Below are positions 11,001 through 21,619 of a stretch of DNA of 64,000 bases, piece after piece. Position 1 is the first letter of the stretch; each line of letters begins with the position of its first letter. The position numbers and the translations under genes are program-made. This DNA is from Straminergon stramineum (taxonomy: Eukaryota > Streptophyta > Bryopsida > Hypnales > Calliergonaceae). The stretch covers positions 21,502,248-21,566,247 of the forward strand of contig OY987266.1 in NCBI GenBank assembly GCA_963920665.1. Reading direction: 5' to 3'. The notes under the pieces were generated by a model, which saw nothing but the letters and a program-made list of their open reading frames with translations, was not told the origin of the DNA and made no database searches.

Positions 11001-11735
11001 TCTAAGAAAAATCATTATATAGTGCTATTTGGAAGAATATTTTGGCATTGATATAGGAATAAAAATTGTTGATTGTAAGTTTTAGATTCCATCCATACAA
11101 TTCGATTCACCAATAATATCACCAATATCTTTTTTTAAATTTTGAAAGAAAAATTTCAATATTCCATCAAAATTTGATTACAAGCCAAATTTTATCATGT
11201 TTTGAGTAAAATTTGTTGGAATGGATTTGAAACAAGATTCTCTTCATATGGTAATTTTTTCAAATTTTTGTGTTCCTAAAATCTATGACCTCATTTTTGT
11301 AAATCCAATTTTGAATTAGAGTCAATGCAATTTTGGCTTGGTCAACCACATGCCATACTTGCACATTTGCAATTTTAGAAAAATGTACTCTAATAACACC
11401 AAATCCAAACATTAGATAGGACAACAACTTGATAATGTATCTCCTCAAATTAGGATGACTTTCATCCAAATCCTATGGAGAAGAAATGTCAATTTTAAAG
11501 TGTTCATTGTCCTGAAATTGGATGTTGAAACGCTGAGGGATAAAAAAAATTCACTGATTTTTAGCAACAACTTACAATCAACTAATGAAAATAGTTCCAA
11601 TACTCACCATCTAAAATGAAATCATCTATATCAATTTTTTCACTATTTTTTATTGTTTAATTTGCTCTCTATCCACTATCAACAAACTAATATTACTTAC
11701 AGAGGATAGAGCCTCACGGTCACACCGTTCTTGTT
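11001..11735. other. Spacer, nothing recognised
   Basis: This AT-rich sequence ends abruptly at about 11.7 kb, where base composition becomes clearly more GC-rich at the start of the gene island. Confidence 0.35.
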
Positions 11736-11892
11736 TTGAGATTATTTTCAGAATTCCCGACAACAAGGAGATTGCCTAACTTATTCAATAACAAGGGGCT
11801 GAATGTGAACGGGACCACAAAAGGATGTCCAGCTCCAACAGGTCCCACACTCCCACTGACACTCCCACTAATAGAAACTGGTCATCATCCTC

Positions 11893-11922
11893 GCCGTTGG
11901 ATGTCCCTAATCATCCAACGGC
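11893..11922. promoter_or_regulatory. MSA-type mitotic element in a perfect 11-bp palindrome
   Basis: GCCGTTGGATG (11893-11903) and CATCCAACGGC (11912-11922) are perfect inverted repeats separated by 8 bp. The right arm with flanks reads TCCAACGGCTA, an exact match to the plant M-specific activator consensus YCYAACGGYYA bound by three-repeat MYB factors. The left arm, reversed, has one mismatch to the consensus. Another CCAACGG follows at about 11980-11990, and a CCAAT box lies beside the palindrome. It is about 950 bp upstream of the HIT4-like ATG, so a promoter role is an inference. Confidence 0.5.
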
Positions 11923-12379
11923 TACCAATCGCCCATCCTCTGTGGAGGTTCGTGTGTGGCAGAGCTAGCGAAGCAACGGACTTACCAACGGTTTTCGGCG
12001 ATGAACGTCCCTCACGTGGAAAGTCCCATCCCACATAAGGCAACAGAACTGAACTGAAGGAGCAAGCGGCGGCCGCAAGGCAAGCTTCAATGCCTTAACA
12101 TCCTTCATTCCCGAACATTTCATCGTTATTCCGAGAATTCAGTTGCTGTTCTAGAGCTTCGCGTGCATGCTACGCGCACATCTCACCTTATTATTACATA
12201 CCCAGGCAGGCTGGGTAGGAGCTCTTCCTCTTACATCCTACAAGGGGACGCAATCTAAGACAGAGTCTAGGGGTGCAGTAATAATCTGGTCGCGAATTAA
12301 TTTAGTTAAGCGGGTCCAATTGATCGAAGAGATTTGTTGGCGAGGGTGTTGCACCGTTTGGTGCTGGGGAGATTAAGTT

Positions 12380-12867
12380 AGATCGCTCTCGGCGGGGTCG
12401 GAGTAAACCACATTCCGTTAAGGAGAGAGAATTTCCGCGGCGCCGGCGCCGGGGAGAGGTTCGAGAAGAAGGAACCCTGGTTCGGGCTTTTCTCGATTAG
12501 GGTGGTTTGGGTCTGAATTTTGGGTTGGAGGGTGGAATTTGGGGAATGGAGACACTGTTTTAGGTTTCTGAGAGGATTAGGGTTTTTGGGTTTCGCGTGG
12601 TTCCTACGCAGAGGTTGTGCGTTGGGAAGTGAGGGCGTTTTATTGGGCTGTTTGATTGTGTGGGGAAGGTGGGGAGAGTCGACGGGATTCAAGCTGGCGG
12701 GGAATCAGTTGCGTGAGGATATCTGTTTATTGAAGAGCTTTTTTTTGGGGGGAGGAGAGGTATTGGAGGTGTTGTGTTTCTGTTGTTTGAGATTAGAATC
12801 CGAGGGAGGAGGGTTCTAGTCCTGGGGAACAGATAGGGCTTTCGAGGACTGAGCGTTCTGCTTCTGT
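12380..12867 (+). promoter_or_regulatory. GC-rich 5' leader/promoter of the HIT4-like gene
   Basis: The region contains two telo-box-like motifs (ATTAGGGT at about 12497 and ATTAGGGTTTTTGG at about 12578), which are frequent just downstream of start sites in plant housekeeping genes. It also holds a GC-rich stretch at about 12437-12453. A minimal upstream frame, ATG at 12546 encoding METLF, ends before the main ATG. No TATA box is obvious, and the transcription start is not determinable by eye. Confidence 0.4.
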
Positions 12868-13890
12868 ATGCCAAAGCGAAAAGGTTCAATGGCTGCGTCC
12901 TCAGCGAAGCGACGGGTGAAAGCGGCGCCTCCTGCGGAGGACATCACCCTCAACACGTCGAAGCTTTCGATTGCTAATACAGAGGATTCCGACGACGAAT
13001 ACCGACCGTTGGGCACGTTGTGGAAGGAGGCTTTTCCCGTGGGCACGGAATGGGACCAGTACGACAAAGTATACGAGATCAACTGGGATTTCACCAATCT
13101 GGAAAAGGAATTCGAACAAGGCGGCATCCTCCACGGCAAGCGTGTGTATCTCTTCGGATGCACGGAGCCTCAGCTCGTCCACTTCGTCGAAAACTCGCGA
13201 GTGATTCACATTCCTGCTGTTGTGGCTGTCACGTCCCCGTTTCCGCCTTCGGATAAGATCGGGATCAAGTCCGTGCAACGAGAGGAGGAGCTCATTGTGC
13301 CAATGAAGGAGATGAAGATGGACTGGGTGCCGTTTATCCCTCCCGATGTGCGAGACTGGAGTGCCGTGGAACGCGTGAAGACGCAGATATTCACCCTGAA
13401 GTGCACGCAACGAAGGGCGGCATTGAAGCAGTTGAAGGAGGAGAGGATAAAGAAGTACGAATATTGCCTCCCTTACATCTACTCGCCATTGAAGGAGGAC
13501 GAGACGGTGGACGAGACGGTGGTGAACATTATGTATCCTTTCGATGACGAAGCTCAACCTCCGGTGGTGTGTGAGTACGACTGGCAATTCGATGAGTTTG
13601 AGGAGTTTGTGGACAACTTGGTGACCGAAGAAGAGTTGCCTGCTGCCGAAAGGGAGAAATTCATGGCGCATTTGAAGGAAGTCGTGAGCGAGGCCAGGAA
13701 GAAGGCCCGAGAGGCCAAGCAAGCGAGGAAGAAAGCACTGGAGGACATGAGCAAGGAGTCGATGGAAGGGTTTCAGAACATGAAGTTCTACAAGTTTTAC
13801 CCCATTAAGAGCGAGAAGTACCCCGACATTACGGAGATGAAGAGTGCTTTTATCAACAGGTACTACGGGAGGGCCACAGAGGTCTTGTAA
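12868..13890 (+). CDS. HIT4: HIT4-like nuclear protein (HEAT-INTOLERANT 4 family)
   Basis: This is an uninterrupted 340-codon frame whose text matches Arabidopsis HIT4 and its paralogue nearly end to end. The basic Lys/Arg start (residues 1-20) looks nuclear. Conserved blocks are YRPLGT, NWDF, GKRVYLFGCTEPQLV, HIPAVVAV, SPFPPSDKIGI, SVQREEE, MKMDWVPFIP, CTQRRAALKQLKEERIKKYE and PPVVCEYDW. A charged, probably helical segment follows (residues about 255-295), and the protein ends KFYKFYP...FINRYYG. In Arabidopsis, HIT4 is a chromocentre protein needed for heat-induced chromatin decondensation, release of silencing and basal thermotolerance; its biochemical activity is unknown. Length is about that of the family. 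The ATG at 12868 gives the longest product, and a second ATG at 12889 is possible. Regulation may include the MSA-type palindrome upstream. Confidence 0.92.
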   Translation: MPKRKGSMAASSAKRRVKAAPPAEDITLNTSKLSIANTEDSDDEYRPLGTLWKEAFPVGTEWDQYDKVYEINWDFTNLEKEFEQGGILHGKRVYLFGCTEPQLVHFVENSRVIHIPAVVAVTSPFPPSDKIGIKSVQREEELIVPMKEMKMDWVPFIPPDVRDWSAVERVKTQIFTLKCTQRRAALKQLKEERIKKYEYCLPYIYSPLKEDETVDETVVNIMYPFDDEAQPPVVCEYDWQFDEFEEFVDNLVTEEELPAAEREKFMAHLKEVVSEARKKAREAKQARKKALEDMSKESMEGFQNMKFYKFYPIKSEKYPDITEMKSAFINRYYGRATEVL

Positions 13891-15538
13891 ATCAGCCTTC
13901 TTTTCTTTTCTTTTCCGTAGCTGTTGTTGCTGAGTCTTACTTAAATGGCTCAGTCTTTCTGGAAAGCGATTCGACCTATTGCAGTTGCACAGCATTATAT
14001 TGTAGGCTGGTTTGTGTTGGGGCCCTTATGTGGCTTGGTACAATGGGAAGCTGTCCTGCCAATGCATGGATGCTTGCCTGATCAGGTGCACTCCTGCCTC
14101 ACTCCACCTCGGAGGATTGGCGCTGTGCGATTGAGTTTGTATTTGCGGGGTTCACACATGGGTGAGCAATCCCAAAGGTGGTGTGGACTATGTAGTTAGT
14201 GTGTAGCTTATATGAGGAAGTAGATAAGTCAGCAAGTTTTGGAGAGATGGAAACCTTCAAAATGCTCCATTCGGGCAAATTAATTCTTTGTAAACCGTTT
14301 TACTGTTAATCAAACCTATTGCTACCAAAATATGCTTCATAATCACACGTCAAGAATCTTCCTATTTCAATGAATATTTGCAACTACTGGTAGTGCTTTT
14401 GAATGATAAGAGAGTCTCCAGTGCAATCGCAGCATTGTTAGCTCCAGTGACTGGTGCATGTCGTTATAGCTGCTGTATGAATTTCTTCAGCATTTGCTCT
14501 TGGGGATGAAGACTTTAGACTAGTTCTTTGTCTACATTACTCAGCCTACTGACATCCCTGATTTCAAGATACATTGAAGAGAGAACATAAACCTCTGCTG
14601 GGTCTGTTCTGTTTACGAGAAGCAATTTTGACTTTGAAAATGCAGTGCATGTGCTCAATCATCACCTTTCCTTTCACGTGCAGTACAAATCTCTGGAAAC
14701 TGCATATGATTTGTCATAACGTAATGGATGGTGAAGCATAAGCTTGCCCATGTTGTTGAAACTGGTGTAAGCCAAGCTTGTAGTGCCAAGTGATGAAATT
14801 TCCTTGGTTCTTTATGACAGGTAACCTACTTCATTTTGTGGCCCCACTCATGCCCGTGTGCATTGTTGCCTTACATACATTGGTTGTATTATTGACAAAG
14901 CCACTGAACTTAGATGCGGTGCCTAATACACCTAACGAAATGCATTGCATATCTTTATTCTGACTTTCTAAGACTTTTCTTTTCTTGATACAAGTGAAAG
15001 ATTTTATTTCACTGCTGATGAGGCACAAGAATCCAGCGACACTGTCACTGAACAAAGACAGTCTACTTCGGCTCCCTACTTCAGTCATGATTTCCTTTCC
15101 TATGAAACCTAAGTCGCTCTAATTGAATCCCTAAGTTTAGGTTGAAGGGATAATGGCTACAAAACAGACTTCAGTGTTAATAATAAGTGTTTTGGGAGTG
15201 ACCGAGTCTATGCCATCACAATAAGGTTCACGCATGGTGGATAATGACACCAGTGTGCACTTCTTGGCAAGTATCTTGCCGTACATAACCTGCAGAGACT
15301 CGGATCTCGGTGAGGTGTCGTGCTTCCATTGGCTTTCAGCAACACAATTCACTACGATAACTACAGTAGCGACCGTTGCATCCAACAGATGTTACAATCT
15401 GACGTGTTCCGACCTACTCGGTTGACACGTCACCCCGGACAGGGCATTGTCAGCTTGGATGTTCTTGCCAACACGGCACTTGTCCATTAACAGAAAACTG
15501 TAACTATTCACTTCATTAACAGAATATGGTTAAATTAT
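13891..15538. other. 3' flank of the HIT4-like gene and spacer
   Basis: The first few hundred bases presumably hold the 3' UTR. No poly(A) site can be fixed by eye. No further gene is visible on either strand. Confidence 0.4.
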
Positions 15539-15556
15539 GTCTTCGTTAACGAAGAC
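15539..15556. repeat. Perfect 18-bp palindrome
   Basis: GTCTTCGTTAACGAAGAC is its own reverse complement with no spacer. It could be a dimeric factor site or a chance palindrome. It lies between the HIT4-like gene and the minus-strand pseudogene. Confidence 0.6.
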
Positions 15557-15788
15557 AATCATCGGCTTGTATGGCAACATGTAGACTCATCGCTGTTGCC
15601 AATTTTGTTGCGGTGCTTACCATATTACAGATGTGTGAAGAATTGATTCATTCAATTTCTGTTTTGAATTCAATTAACTTGAGTAACAATTTTTATACTT
15701 CAACAGACTTTGTCTTTCATTATTCCAACTCTATTTCTAAGAAAAATCTGAAAGAAAAAACAGAAACCAAAGAACATCAAAACCAAAA

Positions 15789-16415
15789 CTACGAGTAATT
15801 TGGCACCAGAGATCTCTGATTCAAAGGTGCACGATCATTTGTGAGATTGTTCTGCAAGAACGGTGGAAAACTTGGTGCCATTCCATATGCACTAGGGTAT
15901 TGTAGTGGCATTCCTGGAAAGTTTGGAGCCATGCATTCCAAAACCAACAGGAGGATAACTTGGAAAACCAAAACTCGGAGGTGGCATCGAAAAGTAGTTT
16001 ACTGAAATAGTAACCGTACCTTTCGTGTCAAAAATTGGACCACCAAAGGATGGTGCTAGGGAAAGTTTGTTCTCTTCAGAATGATCCACTTCAGGAGAAA
16101 CATGATGTACAACGGTGTTAGGGAAGGAGTTTGAGGACAAGTCTTTCTTCTCAGAAGCCTTTAAAGTCAAATTTGAAGAAACCTCCTTTGAAGCATATTC
16201 AATCTTAGCTGTGTTTGATTGAGAACTGATAATTTTTTCACTCTTCGAACGATCCTGTACATACTTCATCTTAATGTTCAAGAATTTTCTTACCATTGTG
16301 ATTCAAATGAATATCACTTTCATTCAGTTCCAAACTCGGCCAATCAATTTCTTAACACAACTGCTTCAGTATCTTCTTGATTTGATAAAGTTCCCGAATC
16401 TACATCAGTCAAGGT
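15789..16415 (-). pseudogene. Ser-rich protein with Pro/Gly/Met-rich tail, frameshifted
   Basis: Minus-strand pieces in three frames join into one protein-like text. The pieces, in order, are LTDVDSGTLSNQEDTEAVVL, then after one extra base DWPSLELNESDIHLNHNGKK, then after another extra base KMKYVQDRSKSEKIISSQSN with a polar, Ser/Lys-rich stretch. A tail with SMPPPSFGFPSYPPVGFG follows. At 15929-15936 a 4-bp insertion (a repeat of CATG) shifts the frame, and the other frame continues NFPGMPLQYPSAYGMAPSFP to a stop at 15789. Disordered polar and Pro/Met-rich sequence of this kind is common in plant nuclear regulators, but I do not recognise the family. A cryptic-intron explanation is unlikely because the shifts are 1 or 4 bases. 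Product inactive or truncated. Confidence 0.5.
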
Positions 16416-16644
16416 ATCACTCAAGAAATTTTCACAATTTAAATTATTTGTTCAAATTAATTAAAAAATCAGCATAGCTTTGTGTATAAGAAAACTACCA
16501 GATCCAGACTTCAAAAGTATATGCCAAACAAAAGCAAATACGAACAAGAAACTTTGGAGACTCGAGTCCAATAGAGAAACCCCTCAAGGCCAATGAAACA
16601 CTCAAAGCCAACAGACGAAACACTCGGGAATGGGGATGGTAATA

Positions 16645-16668
16645 GGTAGGTAGGTGGGTAGGTAGGTC
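16645..16668. repeat. GGTA microsatellite
   Basis: A short imperfect tandem array of GGTA with one GTGG interruption. Confidence 0.8.
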
Positions 16669-16705
16669 GTTAGGATCACCTCAATTCGAGTCTTTGTAGG
16701 TTATG

Positions 16706-16805
16706 TCCAATAACCTCCTCGAGGAGGTAGGTTCTTGGTAGAGCCCCTCAGCGCTACTGCGCCTCGATTCTCCACCGAGAACCTATCTCTTCTTGGAGGT
16801 TATTT
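16706..16805. repeat. Hairpin, about 37-bp arms
   Basis: CCAATAACCTCC...GGTAGGTTCTTGGTAGAG (16708-16743) pairs with CTCCACCGAGAACCTATC...GGAGGTTATT (16770-16804), with a loop of about 26 bp. The left arm also contains the 12-bp palindrome CTCCTCGAGGAG. This is a small foldback or structured-RNA candidate. Confidence 0.6.
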
Positions 16806-18110
16806 CGTCCTTAATTATTTGTGTGAAAAACTTTCGAGCAACTTTTGAGCATATTGATGTTTCAATTTTAAAAATTGCAAACCTTCAACTAACTCTTATC
16901 CAAGAAATGGTAGGCTACATTCAAGTATTGATCCTTTTGTTTGCTTGTAAATACAACAAGATGCTATTTGTTTTCCATCAATCCCAAATCTCAAAAACAC
17001 TTTGTACACTTTGAGTAAATGTTTCTAGGAGAATTTTTTTTTTGCAAGGATGATGCACCCCTAACTCTTAGAGTGTAATTCTTGGTCTCCCTTTCTAGTC
17101 TCCCTTTCTTGAGGATAATTCCATCAAAAATAAAGAAAAGGTAACTTAATTTGAAAAAGTGTCTACTATAGGAAGTTTATTAAATCTAATCAAATTGCCA
17201 ATCTCGAGTTCTTATGGCTACAAATCCAATTGTCACATCATTTCCTCTTTTTCATGCAATCAATTGAATTGTGATCTTACATAAGGTAATGTGCACATTC
17301 AAAAGCTACATCAATGCATACAAAAGACAAAGTTACAAAGCTAAAATTCTTATACATGATCTTGTGTTTTCTTCAATCAATCTGGTTGTTACTTTGGCTT
17401 GGCAACTTTCCTACCATTAAAAAAAAAATGAGCTTGAAGACAAGAAATACAATCTAAAATGCAGTCTTATCCTAAACAATTTGAAGCATCTCCCATTGAC
17501 CCTGGTTTCAAGTCAATCTATGATGAAAAGTGTCTTTAAGACTTTTTCTGAAATATTTTAACCTATAGGACTACTTCTATTACAAATAAGGCTTGACATG
17601 CATTGCATTTAGGCTACAAAGTCGAAGCTTTGTTCATTGGTCAATTTTACATGCCCTAACTACACAAACATTGGGCAAACTCTTTGCCTCCCTTCAGGGA
17701 GATTTTTGATTCCCCCTTGGGAGGTACATAAATGTCTGTTTAACAAGGTCTGTTTGTATAGTAACCAAATACGGTACTTCCTCTGTCCCAAAATGATCTT
17801 TCATGTTGGACAAAATGTTTGGGATTATGTCTGAAAATAACGTTGTTAAAACCTGTTTCTAAGTACTTCATGCGTGATGCTGTGGCCTCATTCTTTCCCA
17901 GATGCTTCAACGCCCAACAAATTTCCTCAATTCCCTCACAGGATTTCGCAAAGCTTTGTGCATAAGTTACAATTTGACGGTGAAATTCGAAGACAACGAG
18001 ATCACGACGGAGAGCTCGGAGGGCAGCAGCGAATGATACTGGAATACACTTGCTCAATTCGGCAGTAGCAACACCACACCGATTGTTTCATTGCAGCGAC
18101 ATTCAATCGC
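16806..18110. other. Spacer, nothing recognised
   Basis: AT-rich sequence without a supportable gene, up to about 17.8 kb. Composition becomes more GC-rich immediately before the acidic repeat protein. Confidence 0.35.
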
Positions 18111-18461
18111 ATGGAGTCGGAGAGTAATCCCCAAAAAACGAGTCCGAGGAAGGATGATTCTGTGTCGCCTCCTGATTGCAATGATGCTTGCACTTCGGCA
18201 GACGATCCATTCGAAGTTAACACTGTTTCTGGAAACAAAAGTGGCGAGGATCGAATAGTAATCGCTCCCCTGGATGTTCTTGCTAAGGGAACCCCTCCTC
18301 CCACCACGGGTGATCCAAGTCCCGGAAGAAATCACGTCACTGCTACAGTTGTGAGCGGTGATGGTGGTAAGGATCGGGTCATTCTCTTGGAGGTGATGGA
18401 GAAGAGCACGCCACCTCCGTCTACGGGTGATTCGAGCCGCGGAAGGAATTCGATCAATTAG
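18111..18461 (+). CDS. Small acidic protein with two internal repeats, unknown function
   Basis: An ATG-started 116-codon frame. After a Ser/Pro/Asp-rich start, two consecutive units of about 38-40 residues share the pattern SG..xG-DR-V...L-V..K-TPPP-TGD-S-GRN (about residues 38-78 and 79-116). The DNA of the two units has diverged while the protein pattern is kept, which argues for past selection on coding. The frame stops at TAG (18459-18461) but stays open for 39 more codons (GSSRVSSSHAVNEHTEGERE...) to a TGA at 18579-18581. The TAG may therefore be a recent nonsense change or a read-through stop. It is low-complexity and probably disordered. No family recognised, and no neighbours suggest a role. 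Confidence 0.4.
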   Translation: MESESNPQKTSPRKDDSVSPPDCNDACTSADDPFEVNTVSGNKSGEDRIVIAPLDVLAKGTPPPTTGDPSPGRNHVTATVVSGDGGKDRVILLEVMEKSTPPPSTGDSSRGRNSIN

Positions 18462-18989
18462 GGTTCAAGTAGGGTTTCAAGCAGCCATGCCGTTAATGAG
18501 CACACAGAAGGTGAGAGAGAAGAGAGTACGTCGGATGGCAATCGCAGTAATCCTAATCACGAGGAAAATAGAGGATGTTGATTATGGTCGTAGTTGGAAT
18601 GAAACGCGTTTTCCAAAATTTCAAGGGTCTGTTTCAAATGGGATCGGTGCTTCCGACTTACCGCTTTTTGCATGTCAAGCAGTGCATCCACTTCCACTTA
18701 ATTAGTGTCTCCTACTTTGTACATTTACCCAATTGAAACGGACACTGGAAATGTCAGGGAATTTGCAACTATGAGTTTGGTCAGTGCCCTGAGTTAGAGT
18801 TACGATTTCCGTGCTTAGAGGGCATGAAACTTCTGAGGCTCACTCCAGGTACATCCTTCAACTCACTTGGAATGTAATGTTTTCCTCTCACTTTTTTGAA
18901 GAGTTTTCGCACTGAAATTCATTGATATGCGTATTGCATTCCCAACGTTGGGAGGTCTTTGCTATGTAGTCCTAATTTGATTGAAGCCA

Positions 18990-19560
18990 TTTTCCAAAGA
19001 GCTTGTGGACTGCGAATTTTGTGCACCATGCGTTGTACAATGCCGCCAACACTTCCTCGATCCTTCGCACCTGTTTTCCCCTGCTTTTGAGGATTTAAGG
19101 GTTGTGGTTAGAGCCTCCTCGCACAGGAAGCAACTGACTAATTTCATATTTCTAGAGTATGGATTTTTTTGGTATTTTTTGATTGAGGTGTCTGTCCTAG
19201 AAATTGAAGGAGCTTGTAGAATTGCGAATGCCACGCTCGATGCATTGTACAAACATTGTTGATCTGACACTTCAGAGCCATTCTTAGCACCGGCTTTTGC
19301 CTGCTTTCGTTGGGTTGAAATTGGGTCATAGGTTTCCGTTTAGAGAAACCTCACACTGGAGCTTAGTGATGTAGGTCACATTGCCGAAGTGTGCAATTCA
19401 GACATAATTTGATGAAGTTTAAGTCCAAGCAAATGAAAGAGTCTGTAGAATGTCAATGCAGTGTAGAAACCTTGTCAAACAACGTTTCCCTCTCACCGCC
19501 AACCTCAGCACTAGGATTCCCCTGCTTGAAGAATTAAGGGTTGAAATTAGGTCTCCGGGC
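18990..19560 (+). repeat. Degenerate tandem repeat, three units of about 220 bp
   Basis: The phrase GAGCTTGT(G/A)GA-like opens units near 18999, 19209 and 19440. A shared closing phrase (CCCTGCTTTTGAGGATTTAAG, GCCTGCTTTCGTTGGGTTGA, CCCTGCTTGAAGAATTAAG) lies near 19080, 19300 and 19521. Some translations look leucine-rich-repeat-like (KLKELVELRMPRSMHCTNIV), with ELRFPCLEGMKLLRLTP just upstream at about 18795. This may be an eroded LRR-type gene, but no frame is continuous. Confidence 0.4.
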
Positions 19561-21619
19561 TCAGTGTTTTTTTTACCTTCACTTGCCACTGACTTTACCC
19601 ACTGTTCCAATTAGATGTAATTGTATTTTCTTCACAATGACCATTCGTTGCATGCTTCCACTAATCTGTCTTCAAAGTCAAATCTTATCTGTACATTAGT
19701 AATGAATTTTCATTGTCGTTGCCTAATTCTCTTCCATATATTCTACTGCAAAAAGGCACAATCGCGCAATCCAATATTTCTCTGAAATGATCTACTCTGT
19801 AAACCTGCATCTTCGTGAAGCTGCAGGAGTAACTGCGGAAGAGATTTCTGGAGTACGTGTGGTACAACAATCTTAGCAGAAGCATGCCCCGTCGAAGGGA
19901 ACGCGATTTATCTGCAACTAAGTTACTGCAGCAGTTGTAATGAGCTCTAACATTCAGAGGAACAATTACTTAGTGTAGTGAGATCTGTTAGCGTGAAATT
20001 GTAGTAGATCAACTGAATCATTCTTAGAGTGTGGATAATATGATAAGTTTGACTAAATAATTACCGGTTTGCAGAGTGGGAACGAATGGGCCCAAAGAGG
20101 GGGGCGATTGAGTGAGCATTTCGAAGGGTTCAATTAATGTCTTTAAAACTTGACTATGTCGATAGTCTTCCATGCCGCGCTCCTGGGATTTTGTGTACTT
20201 CAGATTTACTCACCCAGGTGTAAAGTATTTTACAACTTAATTGTTAGAATTCGGTACTAGGTGTGTACACTTCCATACTCGCATGCAGTAACTTTGCAAG
20301 TGTCGGTGCAGACAATGTGGGCCCTCGCTGTGGTTTTCAAAATCCAGGTTTTTCATTGACCTTGTCTTTCTCTGTTACGTACTGCTTTACAATTTTTGGT
20401 ACTTGATGGTGGGGCTGCGGGTTGGCGCTTGGAAGCTCAGCGTCGCCAATTATATGGTCCAATGAGTGCTGCTTGATGAGATTCAAAGGTGTTCTGATGA
20501 GCTTGGTGGTACGTTCCAGTGGTTGATCGTTTCCAAGCGAGTTTTTAGGAGAGCTTGGAGGAGGTTGCAGGTGTTGGACAAGAAGAAGAAGGTGAGCCTG
20601 TAGGTCTTCAGGAAAGCTCACTCATTGTTTGTGTGTTTTCGTGCGTCATGATGGGTTAGGCCATAGTTTGCACTTCATTGAGATTATGTAGAGATCGAAC
20701 CTTACGAGGTTTGGAAATGGCAAGAGTGACTGTTGGGTCTTGAGCACGTTTTTTGTTTGTTTGTGTTTTTGGTGAGCACGTTTTCGTTTTTTTGGTGAGG
20801 GAGACATGGCAACGTCGGTATCTGATTTCATCATCGACTAGGCTAGACAACAATTGCTATTTTGTCAAGTGGATTCATTATCAAGGCCGTTTCTGAATTT
20901 AGATGATGACTTACGCTCCTGAACTATTTCCACGTCTCTCTATTCTCTCGAAAGAAATCATGTTTGCATGCCTTCGCTACAGTGATGTCTGTTTTTCTTT
21001 AGATACCTTAGATTGCCCAGGTCAAGGCAAGAAGCTTGAGAGAACAAGAATCCTTCACCTTGCTTCGTGCCCAAATCAAATTTTTGTTCAAGTTACCTTG
21101 TTTTTTTCGATACCGACTTTACACTAATTTAAGCAACTAGATGAGGCGGCCTTTTCATTCTCGTATGTGCCATCCTGATAACATTAATGTCAATTTCGTT
21201 AAATTGGCAGAGTTTCTAGGACTTTGCCCCTTCTTAGGACGCGTGGTCTGGAAGGCAAATTTATACCAATCCTAGTATTGGGAGCTTTGTGTATAGAAAT
21301 ATCATAACTTTTATCTCCTAGAATCGTGCCAATTTAACAATATTGAGGATCATTTCAGATAACAAAGGTTCAAGTCACCCGTGTGAATTGGATTGGACAC
21401 TTATTACCTAAAATGCTATATAAGATGTCAGAAATGTAATGGATTGATTTAAGCTTGTTATCTCACCTTAGTTGTTCATGATGGTTCAAATTTTATGCTT
21501 CTTATTTCAATCTTTCTGTTGTTGGTTCAAAATTCTTAGTGCTGCATTGATTAAAAAAAATTCGCTTATTCATGCAGAGCAACAATTTGAGTTTGGCTAA
21601 AGAAGCCTAGATATCAGCC
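19561..21619. other. Upstream region of the oxidoreductase gene
   Basis: No separate gene is supportable. A T-rich tract followed by ttcatgcag at about 21565-21575, roughly 45 bp before the start codon, looks like a 3' splice site. The oxidoreductase gene may therefore have a 5' UTR intron. Confidence 0.3.

Noticed and set aside
12520..12819. 99-codon frame just upstream of the HIT4-like gene
   Set aside because: It starts with TTG, not ATG, and reads as low-complexity translation of a G-rich leader. The only true upstream ATG frame there is five codons long.
12901..13995. 364-codon open frame on the minus strand
   Set aside because: It is antisense to the HIT4-like gene over its whole conserved length. 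The plus-strand protein matches a known family, while this one is a leucine/histidine-rich shadow.
20337..20621. Minus-strand frame with LDHIIGD, reminiscent of the copia 'IIGD' motif
   Set aside because: One short motif only; no integrase, RT or RNase H text nearby and no LTRs.
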